Positions 7,892 to 15,264 of a stretch of DNA of 15,457 nucleotides are shown piece after piece (the first letter of the stretch is position 1; each line of letters opens with the position of its first letter). The translations under genes and the position numbers were made by a program. The notes under the pieces were generated by a model, which was not told the DNA's origin, did not search any database, and saw only the letters and a program-made list of their open reading frames with translations. Origin of the DNA: Bacillota bacterium (lineage in GTDB: Bacteria > Bacillota > Clostridia > Lachnospirales > Lachnospiraceae). Location: positions 1-15,457 of the forward strand of contig JAEZKD010000261.1 in NCBI GenBank assembly GCA_023415655.1. Reading direction: 5' to 3'.

Positions 7892-9322
7892 TTATATCCG
7901 TTTTGGCATAGCATGAATGGATTCGCCAAGTGCATCCTCAATAGCTTCACCCACAGCCTCACAAAAGGTAGGATGAGGTCTAATGACACTTGCTAACTGT
8001 CTTGCAGTTAAGCGATTGGCAACCGCTGTACAAAGCTCCCCGATGATATCAGTTGCATGAGTACACATCAGTTGCGCACCGATTAGGATCTGATGTTCTG
8101 CCTCAAAGATTAGTTTAATAAAACCACGATCTGCATTTTCGATCACAGATTTGCAGTTGGCAGACATTAAAGCTTTGCCTTGTAATATCGGAATTCCCTT
8201 TGCTTTGGCTTCGTCTGCAGTGAGTCCAACCGTTGCGATTTCGGGAGAGGTATAGATACAAGATGGAACTGCATCTAAATTGTATGGAGTAGGTTCACCA
8301 AACATCTTAGCTACTGCATTGATTCCTTGCGCACTAGCAACATGAGCAAGTTGTATTCCACCAAGAATAACATCCCCGATTGCATAGACGTTAGGTACCG
8401 AGGTTTCAAAGTGTTCACTTACCTGGATATGTCCACGAACAGTAGGAAGATTGATCGCATCTAAATTTAGATTGCTTGTGTTGGCTCGGCGACCGGTTGC
8501 AATTAATATCCCATCTGCTTTTATTTGTTTATCGTCAGTTTTATCTGTAAAGTGGCAGATGAGTGATTCATTCTTTTCAATCTCATTGACTTTAGCTCCT
8601 GTATAGATATCAACGCCACGCTTTTTAAGTATGAGTGACAAGTTTTGAGAAATCTCGCGGTCCATGTTAGGTAATAAACGATCCATGCTTTCGATGATGG
8701 TTACCTTACTACCAAGTGAATTATAAATCGTTGCGAATTCTACCCCAATAACACCACCACCAATGATTACTAAATGCTGATAGGCTTTCCCTTCTTTTAG
8801 TAGTTCATCGCTTGTTATGACACCTTCAAGGTCGATTCCTTTGATTGGTGGTTTTGCTGGAGTTGCACCGGTGGCAATCAGTACATGGTCAGAAGATAAA
8901 ACTTTGTCACCAACCATGACTGTAACAGTACCTAAGCAATCCTCATGCATTTTTTCTTTCCTAGCTCCATCTACAATAAAACTACAACTTCCAGAATAAT
9001 AATCCACACGATTTGCCTTTAGTAATGACTCAATGCCTTGCCGAAGTTTAGCAACCACGGTATTTTTACGTTCAAACAATGCATCAAAGTCTACGTTAAC
9101 ACCCGAAACTACAATTCCAAGTTCCTCTGAATGTGTGAGAGTTCGAACTAATTCTGCACTATGGATGAGAGTCTTTGTGGGTACACAGCCCTGGTTTAAG
9201 CAGGTACCTCCAACTTCGTTTTTTTCGATTAATGCTACTTTTTTCTTAAGCTGAGCAGCTTTGATGGCAGAAATATATCCGCCTGGGCCAGCTCCGATGA
9301 CAATTAGGTCATACGAACTCAT
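7892..9322 (-). CDS. lpdA: Dihydrolipoyl dehydrogenase (L protein of the glycine cleavage system)
   Basis: This FAD enzyme (EC 1.8.1.4) reoxidises the dihydrolipoyl arm of H protein and passes electrons to NAD+. The 476 residues are typical of the family. Visible motifs are the FAD-binding GAGPGG (residues 10-15), the redox-active disulfide C41-LNQG-C46 within GGTCLNQGCVPTK, the NAD-binding GGGVIGVEFA, the second FAD site YAIGDV, and HPTFCEAVGEA near the C-terminus, which supplies the catalytic His-Glu pair. The protein has no fused lipoyl domain. The ATG has a strong AAAAGGAGGG site. It is the last gene of the operon, 37 nt after lplA, which points to a dedicated glycine-cleavage L protein instead of one shared with 2-oxoacid dehydrogenases. 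None of those enzymes is seen in this window. Confidence 0.94.
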   Translation of the reverse strand: MSSYDLIVIGAGPGGYISAIKAAQLKKKVALIEKNEVGGTCLNQGCVPTKTLIHSAELVRTLTHSEELGIVVSGVNVDFDALFERKNTVVAKLRQGIESLLKANRVDYYSGSCSFIVDGARKEKMHEDCLGTVTVMVGDKVLSSDHVLIATGATPAKPPIKGIDLEGVITSDELLKEGKAYQHLVIIGGGVIGVEFATIYNSLGSKVTIIESMDRLLPNMDREISQNLSLILKKRGVDIYTGAKVNEIEKNESLICHFTDKTDDKQIKADGILIATGRRANTSNLNLDAINLPTVRGHIQVSEHFETSVPNVYAIGDVILGGIQLAHVASAQGINAVAKMFGEPTPYNLDAVPSCIYTSPEIATVGLTADEAKAKGIPILQGKALMSANCKSVIENADRGFIKLIFEAEHQILIGAQLMCTHATDIIGELCTAVANRLTARQLASVIRPHPTFCEAVGEAIEDALGESIHAMPKRI

Positions 9323-9359
9323 TGGTATCCCTCCTTTTTATAAGAATGTTGTAACTACT

Positions 9360-10358
9360 TTACTGAATGGAAGACTGAAGGAGAGAACAAATATCAGCTT
9401 TCATGCTCATAACTATAGGATCTTCTAGATGTAAAGCATTAATTTTATTACATATGATGGAACTGTCGTAAGCTGAGCCGATGAACGCATCATTTACTAG
9501 TGAGATCAAATCCGTATTCATAGCATCGGAAAAGACTTTCGCATCGGTAATCAATCCACTAGAAACCGTAAAATGAAATTGAATTTCACCCCAGGAAAAA
9601 CGAGCAGAGCATTCGTTTTCAAAATGTATTGGTCGCCCAAATCTCCAATCCCAGGAGGTGAATTTTTCTTCTAACTTAGAGATCTTTTCTTGATCAAAAT
9701 CGATTTCCTTCAAGGCTTGAGGAGTCCCCTGGTAGACTTCACCTAATGCAGCAATCAGTGCTTTGGATAAAGAAGCAATTGTAATTTCAGGATTGATCTC
9801 ACCTAAGTTACACACTCTAGCACGTACGGAGGAGACACCATTGGTACTCATCTTTGCAGCGGAGACATTCAGGTAATGGGACATATGATCGAGGTCAGAA
9901 CGAACGAGTAAGGTTCCATGGTGGTAATAGGAATTACCAGAATGATAATAAGCATTTCCTGAGAATTTCTTCCCATCTACAGTAATATCATTACGTCCAC
10001 TTACTGTTGCAGTAATACCAAAGGTTTCAAGAGCTTTTACAATGACCTGCAACTGTTTTGCGACATCATAGTTCTCCTTCTGTAGCAAAAAAGTGAAATT
10101 CAGATTACCTAAATCGTGATACACGGCACCTCCACCAGAAAGTCTTCGCACCAAGTACCCATCATTTTTCTCTAATTCTTCGACTTTGCATTCCCGCCAG
10201 CTATTCTGATTTCGACCTATGACTACTGTATTCTTATTTTGCCATAGATAAAGGATGCACTCATCCGGTTCGACTTTATGAAGTAAATACTCCTCGATGG
10301 CAAGGTTATGAAACGGATTGGTACTTGTTGTTTGATAGGTTGAGAGCGTATGAATCAT
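9360..10358 (-). CDS. lplA: Lipoate-protein ligase A
   Basis: LplA activates free lipoate with ATP and attaches it to a specific lysine of lipoyl domains. The 332 residues are close to the two-domain LplA length. The N-terminal domain shows the lipoate-site signature RRLSGGGAVYHD (residues 71-82), GRNQN (about 48-52) and the lysine-containing DGKKFSGNA (128-136) that contacts lipoyl-AMP. The C-terminal about 90 residues fit the accessory domain. The site AAAGGAGC precedes the ATG, which lies 15 nt after the gcvPB stop. In this operon the evident substrate is the H protein encoded two genes upstream of gcvPB. No lipoate-synthesis gene (lipA, lipB) is present in the window, so scavenged lipoate is a reasonable inference for the organism but not proven. 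Confidence 0.92.
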   Translation of the reverse strand: MIHTLSTYQTTSTNPFHNLAIEEYLLHKVEPDECILYLWQNKNTVVIGRNQNSWRECKVEELEKNDGYLVRRLSGGGAVYHDLGNLNFTFLLQKENYDVAKQLQVIVKALETFGITATVSGRNDITVDGKKFSGNAYYHSGNSYYHHGTLLVRSDLDHMSHYLNVSAAKMSTNGVSSVRARVCNLGEINPEITIASLSKALIAALGEVYQGTPQALKEIDFDQEKISKLEEKFTSWDWRFGRPIHFENECSARFSWGEIQFHFTVSSGLITDAKVFSDAMNTDLISLVNDAFIGSAYDSSIICNKINALHLEDPIVMSMKADICSLLQSSIQ

Positions 10359-10373
10359 TGCATGCTCCTTTCT

Positions 10374-11807
10374 TTAAGAAAAGAAATACCGCAGCTTTGG
10401 ATTTCTTGCAGCATTTACTTCATCAAGTCGTCTTACTGGGGTCGTCGTTGGTGCAGCATGTAATACTTCAGGAGTCTCACATGCTTGTTTATAAATGTTT
10501 AGAAGGATATCAGCTGCATGATCAAGCGTTTCTTTGCTTTCTGTTTCGGTTGGCTCAACCATTAATGCCTCATGCACAATCATAGGGAAATACATGGTAG
10601 GTGGATGAATCCCATGATCTAGCAACATCTTTGCAACATCCATGGCTGAAACACCATGTTCCTTCTTTAAATCTTCTAAGGTCATAACAAACTCATGCAT
10701 ACAGATGCCTTCAAAGGCAATCTTATAGGATTCACTTAATCGAGCTTTTAAGTAGTTTGCATTTAATACAGCATTTTGAGCAACTTCTTTGATGCCTTCT
10801 TTACCTAGGGTTAGGATATAGGTGAGAGCACGCACTACCACTAAAAAGTTCCCATAAAAGCTGCGGATACTGCCAACACTCTGTGATGGATTGGTAAACT
10901 CATATTCCCCGTTCTGGTAAGTCGTATTATACAATGGCAAGAATGGAGCTAAAAAGTTCTTACAACCAACCGGACCGCTTCCTGGGCCGCCTCCACCATG
11001 AGGGGTTGAAAAGGTCTTATGTAGATTTAGATGAATGACATCAAAGCCCATATCACCTGGACGTGTAATTCCCATAATAGCATTTAAGTTGGCGCCATCG
11101 TAATAGCACAAACCACCTGCTTCATGAACAATTTTAGTAATCTCTAAAATATGTTTATCAAAGATACCTATCGTATTTGGATTAGTTAACATAAGTCCTG
11201 CGGTATCTTCGCCAACAACAGCGCGAAGCTGATCTAAGTCGACACAACCCTCTTGGTTGGAAGGAATATTGATAATCTCCATACCAGCCATCGTAGCAGA
11301 AGCAGGATTCGTACCATGAGCTGCATCTGGAACGATAATTTTGGTTCGTTTGGTATCGTTTCTAGAGGCATGATATGCCTTGATTAATAACAAGCCTAAG
11401 AATTCTCCGTGAGCACCTGCAGCTGGTTGGAAGGACATATCTTCCATACCTGTGATTTCACATAGCAAGGTTTTGGCAGTATGTAATACTTTAAGACAAC
11501 CTTGTATCGTATGCGTTGGTTGCATAGGATGAATGCCAGCAAACGATGGAAGAGCAGCAATTGTTTCATTGATACGAGGATTGTATTTCATAGTACAAGA
11601 GCCGAGAGGATAGAAGCCGTCATTGACTGCATGGGTTCGTTTTGCAAGCGCTGTATAATGGCGATTGATATCAATTTCAGCCATCTGTGGTAAATGAAGT
11701 TTTGTTTTACGTAGATTTTCTTCCATAGGTAATACACTAGGAACATCATTTGGTGGAAGTATCGAGCAACCATGTCCTTCTTTACTTGTTTCAAAGATTA
11801 GGTTCAT
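10374..11807 (-). CDS. gcvPB: Glycine dehydrogenase (decarboxylating) subunit 2
   Basis: This is the C-terminal half of the P protein, which is split in Firmicutes and archaea. With GcvPA it decarboxylates glycine and transfers the aminomethyl group to the lipoyl arm of H protein. The 477 residues fit the family. The pyridoxal-phosphate lysine is K264 in HLNLHKTFSTPHGGGG. Nearby are DAAHGTNPAS (161-170), YDGANLNA (236-243) and the glycine-rich loop GGGGPGSGPVG (271-281). Its ATG overlaps the TAA of gcvPA by one base (TAATG). The last gcvPA codons supply AAAGGAGGTGA, which is complementary to the full 16S anti-Shine-Dalgarno core. Translational coupling and matched synthesis of the two subunits are therefore likely. 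Confidence 0.95.
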   Translation of the reverse strand: MNLIFETSKEGHGCSILPPNDVPSVLPMEENLRKTKLHLPQMAEIDINRHYTALAKRTHAVNDGFYPLGSCTMKYNPRINETIAALPSFAGIHPMQPTHTIQGCLKVLHTAKTLLCEITGMEDMSFQPAAGAHGEFLGLLLIKAYHASRNDTKRTKIIVPDAAHGTNPASATMAGMEIINIPSNQEGCVDLDQLRAVVGEDTAGLMLTNPNTIGIFDKHILEITKIVHEAGGLCYYDGANLNAIMGITRPGDMGFDVIHLNLHKTFSTPHGGGGPGSGPVGCKNFLAPFLPLYNTTYQNGEYEFTNPSQSVGSIRSFYGNFLVVVRALTYILTLGKEGIKEVAQNAVLNANYLKARLSESYKIAFEGICMHEFVMTLEDLKKEHGVSAMDVAKMLLDHGIHPPTMYFPMIVHEALMVEPTETESKETLDHAADILLNIYKQACETPEVLHAAPTTTPVRRLDEVNAARNPKLRYFFS

Positions 11808-13120
11808 TATAATGTCACCTCCTTTAGTAACTTAACAAGAGCATCAATTTGAGCTTTTGTATTCTTTTCTGTAACACACCAAAGGATGCCTTCCTTAATT
11901 GGAAGACCACCTAAGATATTATTTTCTTCCAATTTGGCCATTAGCTCATCAACATCGCATGGGCAATCCGTAACAAATTCATGGAAGAAATCTTGTTGAT
12001 ATTTTAAAGAAAAGCCATTGATGGCTGATATTTGTTCTGCAGCATAATGTGCTTTAGAATAACATTGGGTAGCGACTTCTTTAAGGCCCACTTCACACAT
12101 CGTTGCTAAGTAAACACTTGCAGTAAGAGCACACAGTGCTTGATTGGTACAAATATTGGAAGAGGCTTTTTCACGACGAATGTGTTGCTCGCGAGCCTGT
12201 AGTGTAAGTACATAAGCACGTTTTCCATCAATATCTGTCGTTTCACCTGCAATTCGGCCAGGAAGTTTACGCATCATGGCTGAAGTGGAGGCCATAAAGC
12301 CCAAATAAGGTCCGCCAAAGGAAAGTGACAAACCAAGTGGCTGACCTTCCCCAACGGCAATATCAGCACCACATTCTCCTGGGGATTTTAATAGAGCACA
12401 GGAGATAGGATTCACACCCATGATGAACTTTGCTCCTACTTTGTGCGTTATATCTGCAAGTAGAGTAGCTTTTTCTATATTTCCATAATAATTCGGTTGT
12501 TGTACATAAAAGCAAGCAGCACTATCATCGAGTAGATCTAACAGAGCAGCAGTATCGGTAACTCCATCTTTTTCGGGAACAAGAATGAGTTCTGTATTGG
12601 AACCATTGCAATAGGTTTGCACCGTTTGTAACACAAACGGATTGCAGGTTTTTGATAAGTAAACTTTTTTACGTTTACGCTCGATACACATGGCAACTGC
12701 TTCCGCAGCTGCGCTTGCGCCATCATAGACAGAAGCATTGGAGACATCCATCCCAGTTAGCTCACAAATCATGGTCTGATATTCAAAGATGGACTGTAAT
12801 ATCCCCTGACTGATTTCTGCTTGATAAGGAGTGTAGGAGGTAAGAAAATCTTCCCTTGCAGGAATTGTTTTTACAATGGCAGGAATGTAATGGTTATAAG
12901 CACCAGCACCACGAAAGATGGTGGAGAATACTTTGTTCTTTGCTGCCATAGCTGTCATAAGGTCATTTACTTCTAGCTCGCTTTTACCAGAAGGTATGTT
13001 TAAGGAATCGATTTGAATCGAACCTGGTATTACATCAAAAAGTTCTTCCATGGAAGCTACGCCAATGGTAGATAACATCTGTTGGCGTTCTTCTTTTGTG
13101 GTGGGAACATAGCTTCCCAT
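11807..13120 (-). CDS. gcvPA: Glycine dehydrogenase (decarboxylating) subunit 1
   Basis: This is the N-terminal half of the split P protein, and it forms the heterotetramer with GcvPB. It is a fold-type I aminotransferase-like domain without the cofactor lysine. I chose the ATG at 13120 (MGSYVPTTKEE), giving 437 residues. This start has GAGGAGG about 6 nt upstream and begins 1 nt after the gcvH stop, and its N-terminus matches the usual family start. The open frame continues 14 codons upstream through the end of gcvH. Recognisable stretches are IPSGKSELEV, RGAGAYNHYIP, SYTPYQAEISQG and NASVYDGASAAAEA, all in the expected order. The last codons (K-E-V-T-L) double as the ribosome binding site of gcvPB. 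Confidence 0.94.
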   Translation of the reverse strand: MGSYVPTTKEERQQMLSTIGVASMEELFDVIPGSIQIDSLNIPSGKSELEVNDLMTAMAAKNKVFSTIFRGAGAYNHYIPAIVKTIPAREDFLTSYTPYQAEISQGILQSIFEYQTMICELTGMDVSNASVYDGASAAAEAVAMCIERKRKKVYLSKTCNPFVLQTVQTYCNGSNTELILVPEKDGVTDTAALLDLLDDSAACFYVQQPNYYGNIEKATLLADITHKVGAKFIMGVNPISCALLKSPGECGADIAVGEGQPLGLSLSFGGPYLGFMASTSAMMRKLPGRIAGETTDIDGKRAYVLTLQAREQHIRREKASSNICTNQALCALTASVYLATMCEVGLKEVATQCYSKAHYAAEQISAINGFSLKYQQDFFHEFVTDCPCDVDELMAKLEENNILGGLPIKEGILWCVTEKNTKAQIDALVKLLKEVTL

Positions 13121-13121
13121 A

Positions 13122-13502
13122 TCACACCTCCTCATTGCAGAATGCTTCATAAGCAGCAGCATCTAATAGATCTTCTCTCATCGTAATGTTAGAAACTTCA
13201 ATGAACCAAGCACCATAAGGATCTTCATTGATCGCAGCAGGAGTATCCAAAAGTAATTCATTGATGGCTGTAATTTCTCCTGTGACTGGACTGTAGATAT
13301 CAGAAACTGCTTTTACAGACTCTACATCACCAAAAGCTTCATTTACAGTTACAGTGTCACCAACGAGTGGGAGATTGGCAAATACAAGATCCCCTAGGGC
13401 TTTTTGGGCATAATCAGTCAACCCGATTTTAGCAGTAGTTTCGTCGATAAATAAAATCCATTCGTGGGATTTAGTGTAAAGTAATTCGTTTGGATTATTC
13501 AT
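13122..13502 (-). CDS. gcvH: Glycine cleavage system H protein
   Basis: H protein carries the aminomethyl intermediate on a lipoyl-lysine between the P, T and L proteins. I chose the ATG at 13502 (MNNPNELLYTKSHEW) because AAGGAGGATGA lies just before it and SHEW is the usual N-terminal motif. An upstream extension to 13565 is unsupported. The product has 126 residues, normal for the family. The lipoyl site is K64 in GDVESVKAVSDIYSP. The C-terminal E-E-V-stop codons contain GAGGAGG, which serves as the ribosome binding site of gcvPA. It is the likely target of the lipoate ligase in the same operon. Confidence 0.95.
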   Translation of the reverse strand: MNNPNELLYTKSHEWILFIDETTAKIGLTDYAQKALGDLVFANLPLVGDTVTVNEAFGDVESVKAVSDIYSPVTGEITAINELLLDTPAAINEDPYGAWFIEVSNITMREDLLDAAAYEAFCNEEV

Positions 13503-13535
13503 AATTTCATCCTCCTTATTTATTGTTATGCACAC

Positions 13536-13559
13536 ACCGTATGAGTTGACATACGTATG
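13536..13559. repeat. Palindromic cluster ahead of gcvH
   Basis: CATACGTATG (13550-13559) is a perfect 10-bp palindrome. Its first half also pairs with CGTATG at 13538-13543, so the RNA could fold two ways. It lies 36-57 nt upstream of the gcvH start in the only long gap (154 nt) of the operon. It may be a processing or regulatory site. No good promoter is visible beside it. Confidence 0.3.
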
Positions 13560-13656
13560 GTTCATACTTCACAAGTAATGTAGTTTGTTTCTTGTACATT
13601 TCATTGGTTCATGTAGATTATGTTTTCAACTTATCTTTAAAATCCTAAGTATGACT

Positions 13657-14748
13657 TTAAGTTGTTCTTTTATAAAAAGGTAGTTCTATTACACTTGCTG
13701 TGATTCTTCGACCTCGAACCTCGACTTCAACGTTCGTATGGAGCTCTGTATTAGTGATATCAAGCAGAGCCATAGCGTATGCACCGTCAAGATATGGGCA
13801 AAAGGTACCAGAGGTAGTGATTCCGATTTCGATTCCCTCACTGTTAAATACAGTGCATTGTTCTCTTACGATACCTCTACCTGTAATTTTTAAGCCAACC
13901 CGTTTACGAGTAAGAGGAAGAGACTGATTCAAAGCCTCTTTGCCTATGAAATGATCCTTATTGAGCTTTACAGCAAATTGCAATCCTGCCTCAAACGGGG
14001 TGATGGTATCACTTAATTCATGACCGTATAGAGGCATAGAAGCTTCTAAACGTAACGTATCTCTAGCTCCAAGGCCACAAGGAGTTAATCCAAATTCCTT
14101 ACCAACTTCTAATAGTTTTTGAAAAAGGATAGGAACTTCATCGTTTAAACAGTAGATCTCATACCCTTGTTCCCCAGTATATCCTGTTTGTGAGACGATA
14201 CAATCAATATCGTTGATATGTATGGACGGTACAAAGCTATAGTAACGTTCAGGCAATTGATTTACATCGACTAATTTACTCAGAATTTCTTTTGCCATTG
14301 GACCTTGCAGTGCAAGCTGTGCAATCTCATCGGACCGATCCTCCAATACAACATCACCAAATACATGGCTACGCATCCATTCTACATCCTTGAATCGATT
14401 TGCAGCATTTACTACAACCATGTATTTTTCTTGATGAAAACGATAAACGATTAGATCATCAACCACGCCACCTTCTTCGTTACACATCAGACTGTAGCGA
14501 ACTTGACCATCATACATGTTGGTAAAATCATTCGTTAATAGGGTATTGAGGTTTTCTAAGGCATCTGGCCCAGTATAGAATACCTCACCCATGTGTGACA
14601 CATCAAAAAGACATGCTTTTGTTCGTACTGCTAGGTGTTCTGCAATTACGCCAGTGGGGTATTGCACTGGGAGTAGATATCCAGCAAAGGGGACGATTTT
14701 TCCGTCTAAGGCGCAGTGACAATCGTAAAGAGGTGTTTTGCGTTCCAT
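13657..14748 (-). CDS. gcvT: Aminomethyltransferase (T protein of the glycine cleavage system)
   Basis: T protein (EC 2.1.2.10) moves the one-carbon unit from aminomethyl-lipoyl H protein to tetrahydrofolate, making 5,10-methylenetetrahydrofolate and ammonia. I chose the ATG at 14748 (MERKTPLYDCH), which gives 363 residues. AAAAGGAGA lies about 10 nt upstream and the N-terminus matches the family (TPLYDxH). The 16-codon extension to 14796 runs through that binding site. Visible motifs are FDVSHMGE (about 48-55), GGVVDDLIVYR (93-103) with the conserved Asp pair that acts at the folate site, QTGYTGEQGYEIY, GLGARDTLRLEA and GKEAL. It is the first gene of the operon, behind the glycine riboswitch. 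A gap of 154 nt separates it from gcvH, unlike the tight spacing of the other genes. Confidence 0.95.
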   Translation of the reverse strand: MERKTPLYDCHCALDGKIVPFAGYLLPVQYPTGVIAEHLAVRTKACLFDVSHMGEVFYTGPDALENLNTLLTNDFTNMYDGQVRYSLMCNEEGGVVDDLIVYRFHQEKYMVVVNAANRFKDVEWMRSHVFGDVVLEDRSDEIAQLALQGPMAKEILSKLVDVNQLPERYYSFVPSIHINDIDCIVSQTGYTGEQGYEIYCLNDEVPILFQKLLEVGKEFGLTPCGLGARDTLRLEASMPLYGHELSDTITPFEAGLQFAVKLNKDHFIGKEALNQSLPLTRKRVGLKITGRGIVREQCTVFNSEGIEIGITTSGTFCPYLDGAYAMALLDITNTELHTNVEVEVRGRRITASVIELPFYKRTT

Positions 14749-14814
14749 AAGCTTAAATCTCCTTTTTATAATATTTGATAAGAACAAAGCGAGCATTATA
14801 TGACTTGTTCTTTC

Positions 14815-14863
14815 TTTTTTGATATATAAGGAAAGGTTGAGAAGCTTCCTTATATATAAAAAA
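14815..14863 (-). repeat. Long AT-rich hairpin between the riboswitch terminator and gcvT
   Basis: On the - strand, six T (14863-14858) plus ATATATAAGGAA (14857-14846) pair with TTCCTTATATAT (14833-14822) and six A (14820-14815). The result is an 18-bp stem with one bulged C and a 12-nt loop. The six T are also the U-tract of the preceding terminator. No T-run follows, so this is not a second terminator. It would form only in read-through mRNA, where it could stabilise the RNA or space the leader from gcvT. Confidence 0.6.
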
Positions 14864-14893
14864 CGGAGGCGAACTTAATAAGCTCGCCTCCGT
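14858..14893 (-). terminator. Riboswitch-controlled intrinsic terminator
   Basis: On the - strand ACGGAGGCGAGCTTA (14893-14879) pairs with TAAGTTCGCCTCCGT (14877-14863), giving a stem of 12 bp or more with one G-U pair and a short loop, followed by six T (14863-14858). The 5' arm includes CGGAG (14892-14888), which is also the 3' side of the P1 stem of aptamer 2. The two structures therefore exclude each other. Confidence 0.92.
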
Positions 14894-15051
14894 CATGATA
14901 CCTGAAAGATTCTTCCATAAAAGGAATTGCTTCTTCGGTGTCAGCTATCGTTGCTGACTCTTCGGAGTTTCGTCAAAATTCGGTACTTTTGCCTGAGAGT
15001 TTTTGCGGATTCCCCTTCGGCGTTGTATTGAAACAATCTCTCCCGAATTTT
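14888..15051 (-). ncRNA. Tandem glycine riboswitch
   Basis: Aptamer 1 (15051-14975) has a perfect 9-bp P1, AAAATTCGG/CCGAATTTT, and the conserved blocks GGGAGAG, GCCGAAGGGG and ACTCTCAGGCAAAAG. Aptamer 2 (14967-14888) has P1 CTCCG (14967-14963) with CGGAG (14892-14888), a P3-type hairpin GTCAGC/GCTGAC, the block CACCGAAG and AATCTTTCAGGTATCATGACGG. The linker is 7 nt. These match the glycine riboswitch class, which commonly controls gcv operons. Because P1 of aptamer 2 uses part of the terminator's 5' arm, glycine binding should prevent termination and turn on gcvT-lpdA. Confidence 0.93.
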
Positions 15052-15059
15052 TCATTCGA
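14970..15059 (-). promoter_or_regulatory. Leader-linker kink-turn of the glycine riboswitch
   Basis: The leader strand reads TCG (15059-15057), a 3-nt bulge AAT (15056-15054), GA (15053-15052), then P1 of aptamer 1. The linker strand reads P1, GA (14974-14973), CGA (14972-14970). This is the textbook kink-turn order: C-stem, 3-nt bulge, tandem G-A/A-G pairs, NC-stem. Such leader-linker kink-turns are known in tandem glycine riboswitches. Confidence 0.75.
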
Positions 15060-15137
15060 TCAGTATATAATTGATACTAACCCTATGCTATGCACTTTCT
15101 TCATTCATAAACAAAAAAATGCAATGCATTTTGAACT

Positions 15138-15173
15138 AACATATAAGAACCTGCTTGCAAGCTCTTATATGTT
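15138..15173 (-). repeat. Inverted repeat at the expected 5' end of the gcv transcript
   Basis: AACATATAAGA (15173-15163 on the - strand) and TCTTATATGTT (15148-15138) form a perfect 11-bp stem. A 10-bp palindrome GCTTGCAAGC (15153-15162) sits near the apex. The left arm begins 2 nt past the -10 box, so the start of transcription falls inside the repeat. It could be a 5'-protecting stem-loop or an operator. A weak AAAATG/CATTTT hairpin followed by T lies just downstream (about 15133-15113). Confidence 0.6.
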
Positions 15174-15175
15174 AT

Positions 15176-15204
15176 ATTATACCAAACCAAGATATGTGAG
15201 TCAA
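15176..15204 (-). promoter_or_regulatory. Sigma-A promoter of the glycine-cleavage operon
   Basis: On the - strand TTGACT (15204-15199) and TATAAT (15181-15176) are separated by exactly 17 nt. The match to consensus is 5/6 and 6/6. Transcription would start near 15169, giving a leader of about 420 nt to the gcvT start. That leader holds the 5' inverted repeat, the riboswitch, its terminator and a second hairpin. Confidence 0.85.
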
Positions 15205-15264
15205 TCAAATACAAGCACAAATTATCTGGTTCAGTCTGACGATTTTAATGAATTGCTGATAAGT

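Noticed and set aside
10325..10585. Open frame of 86 codons on the + strand over the lplA-gcvPB junction
   Set aside because: It is a shadow of two well-supported genes on the other strand and has no initiation signal.
13503..13565. N-terminal extension of GcvH to an ATG at 13565
   Set aside because: A strong ribosome binding site lies directly before the ATG at 13502, and the shorter protein matches the H-protein family start.
14749..14796. N-terminal extension of GcvT to an ATG at 14796
   Set aside because: The extension is read through the ribosome binding site of the ATG at 14748 and is not typical of the family.
14783..14810. TATAAT (14800-14795, - strand) as a second gcvT promoter
   Set aside because: No acceptable -35 box or TGn extension lies upstream, and it sits inside an 8-bp inverted repeat of the leader.
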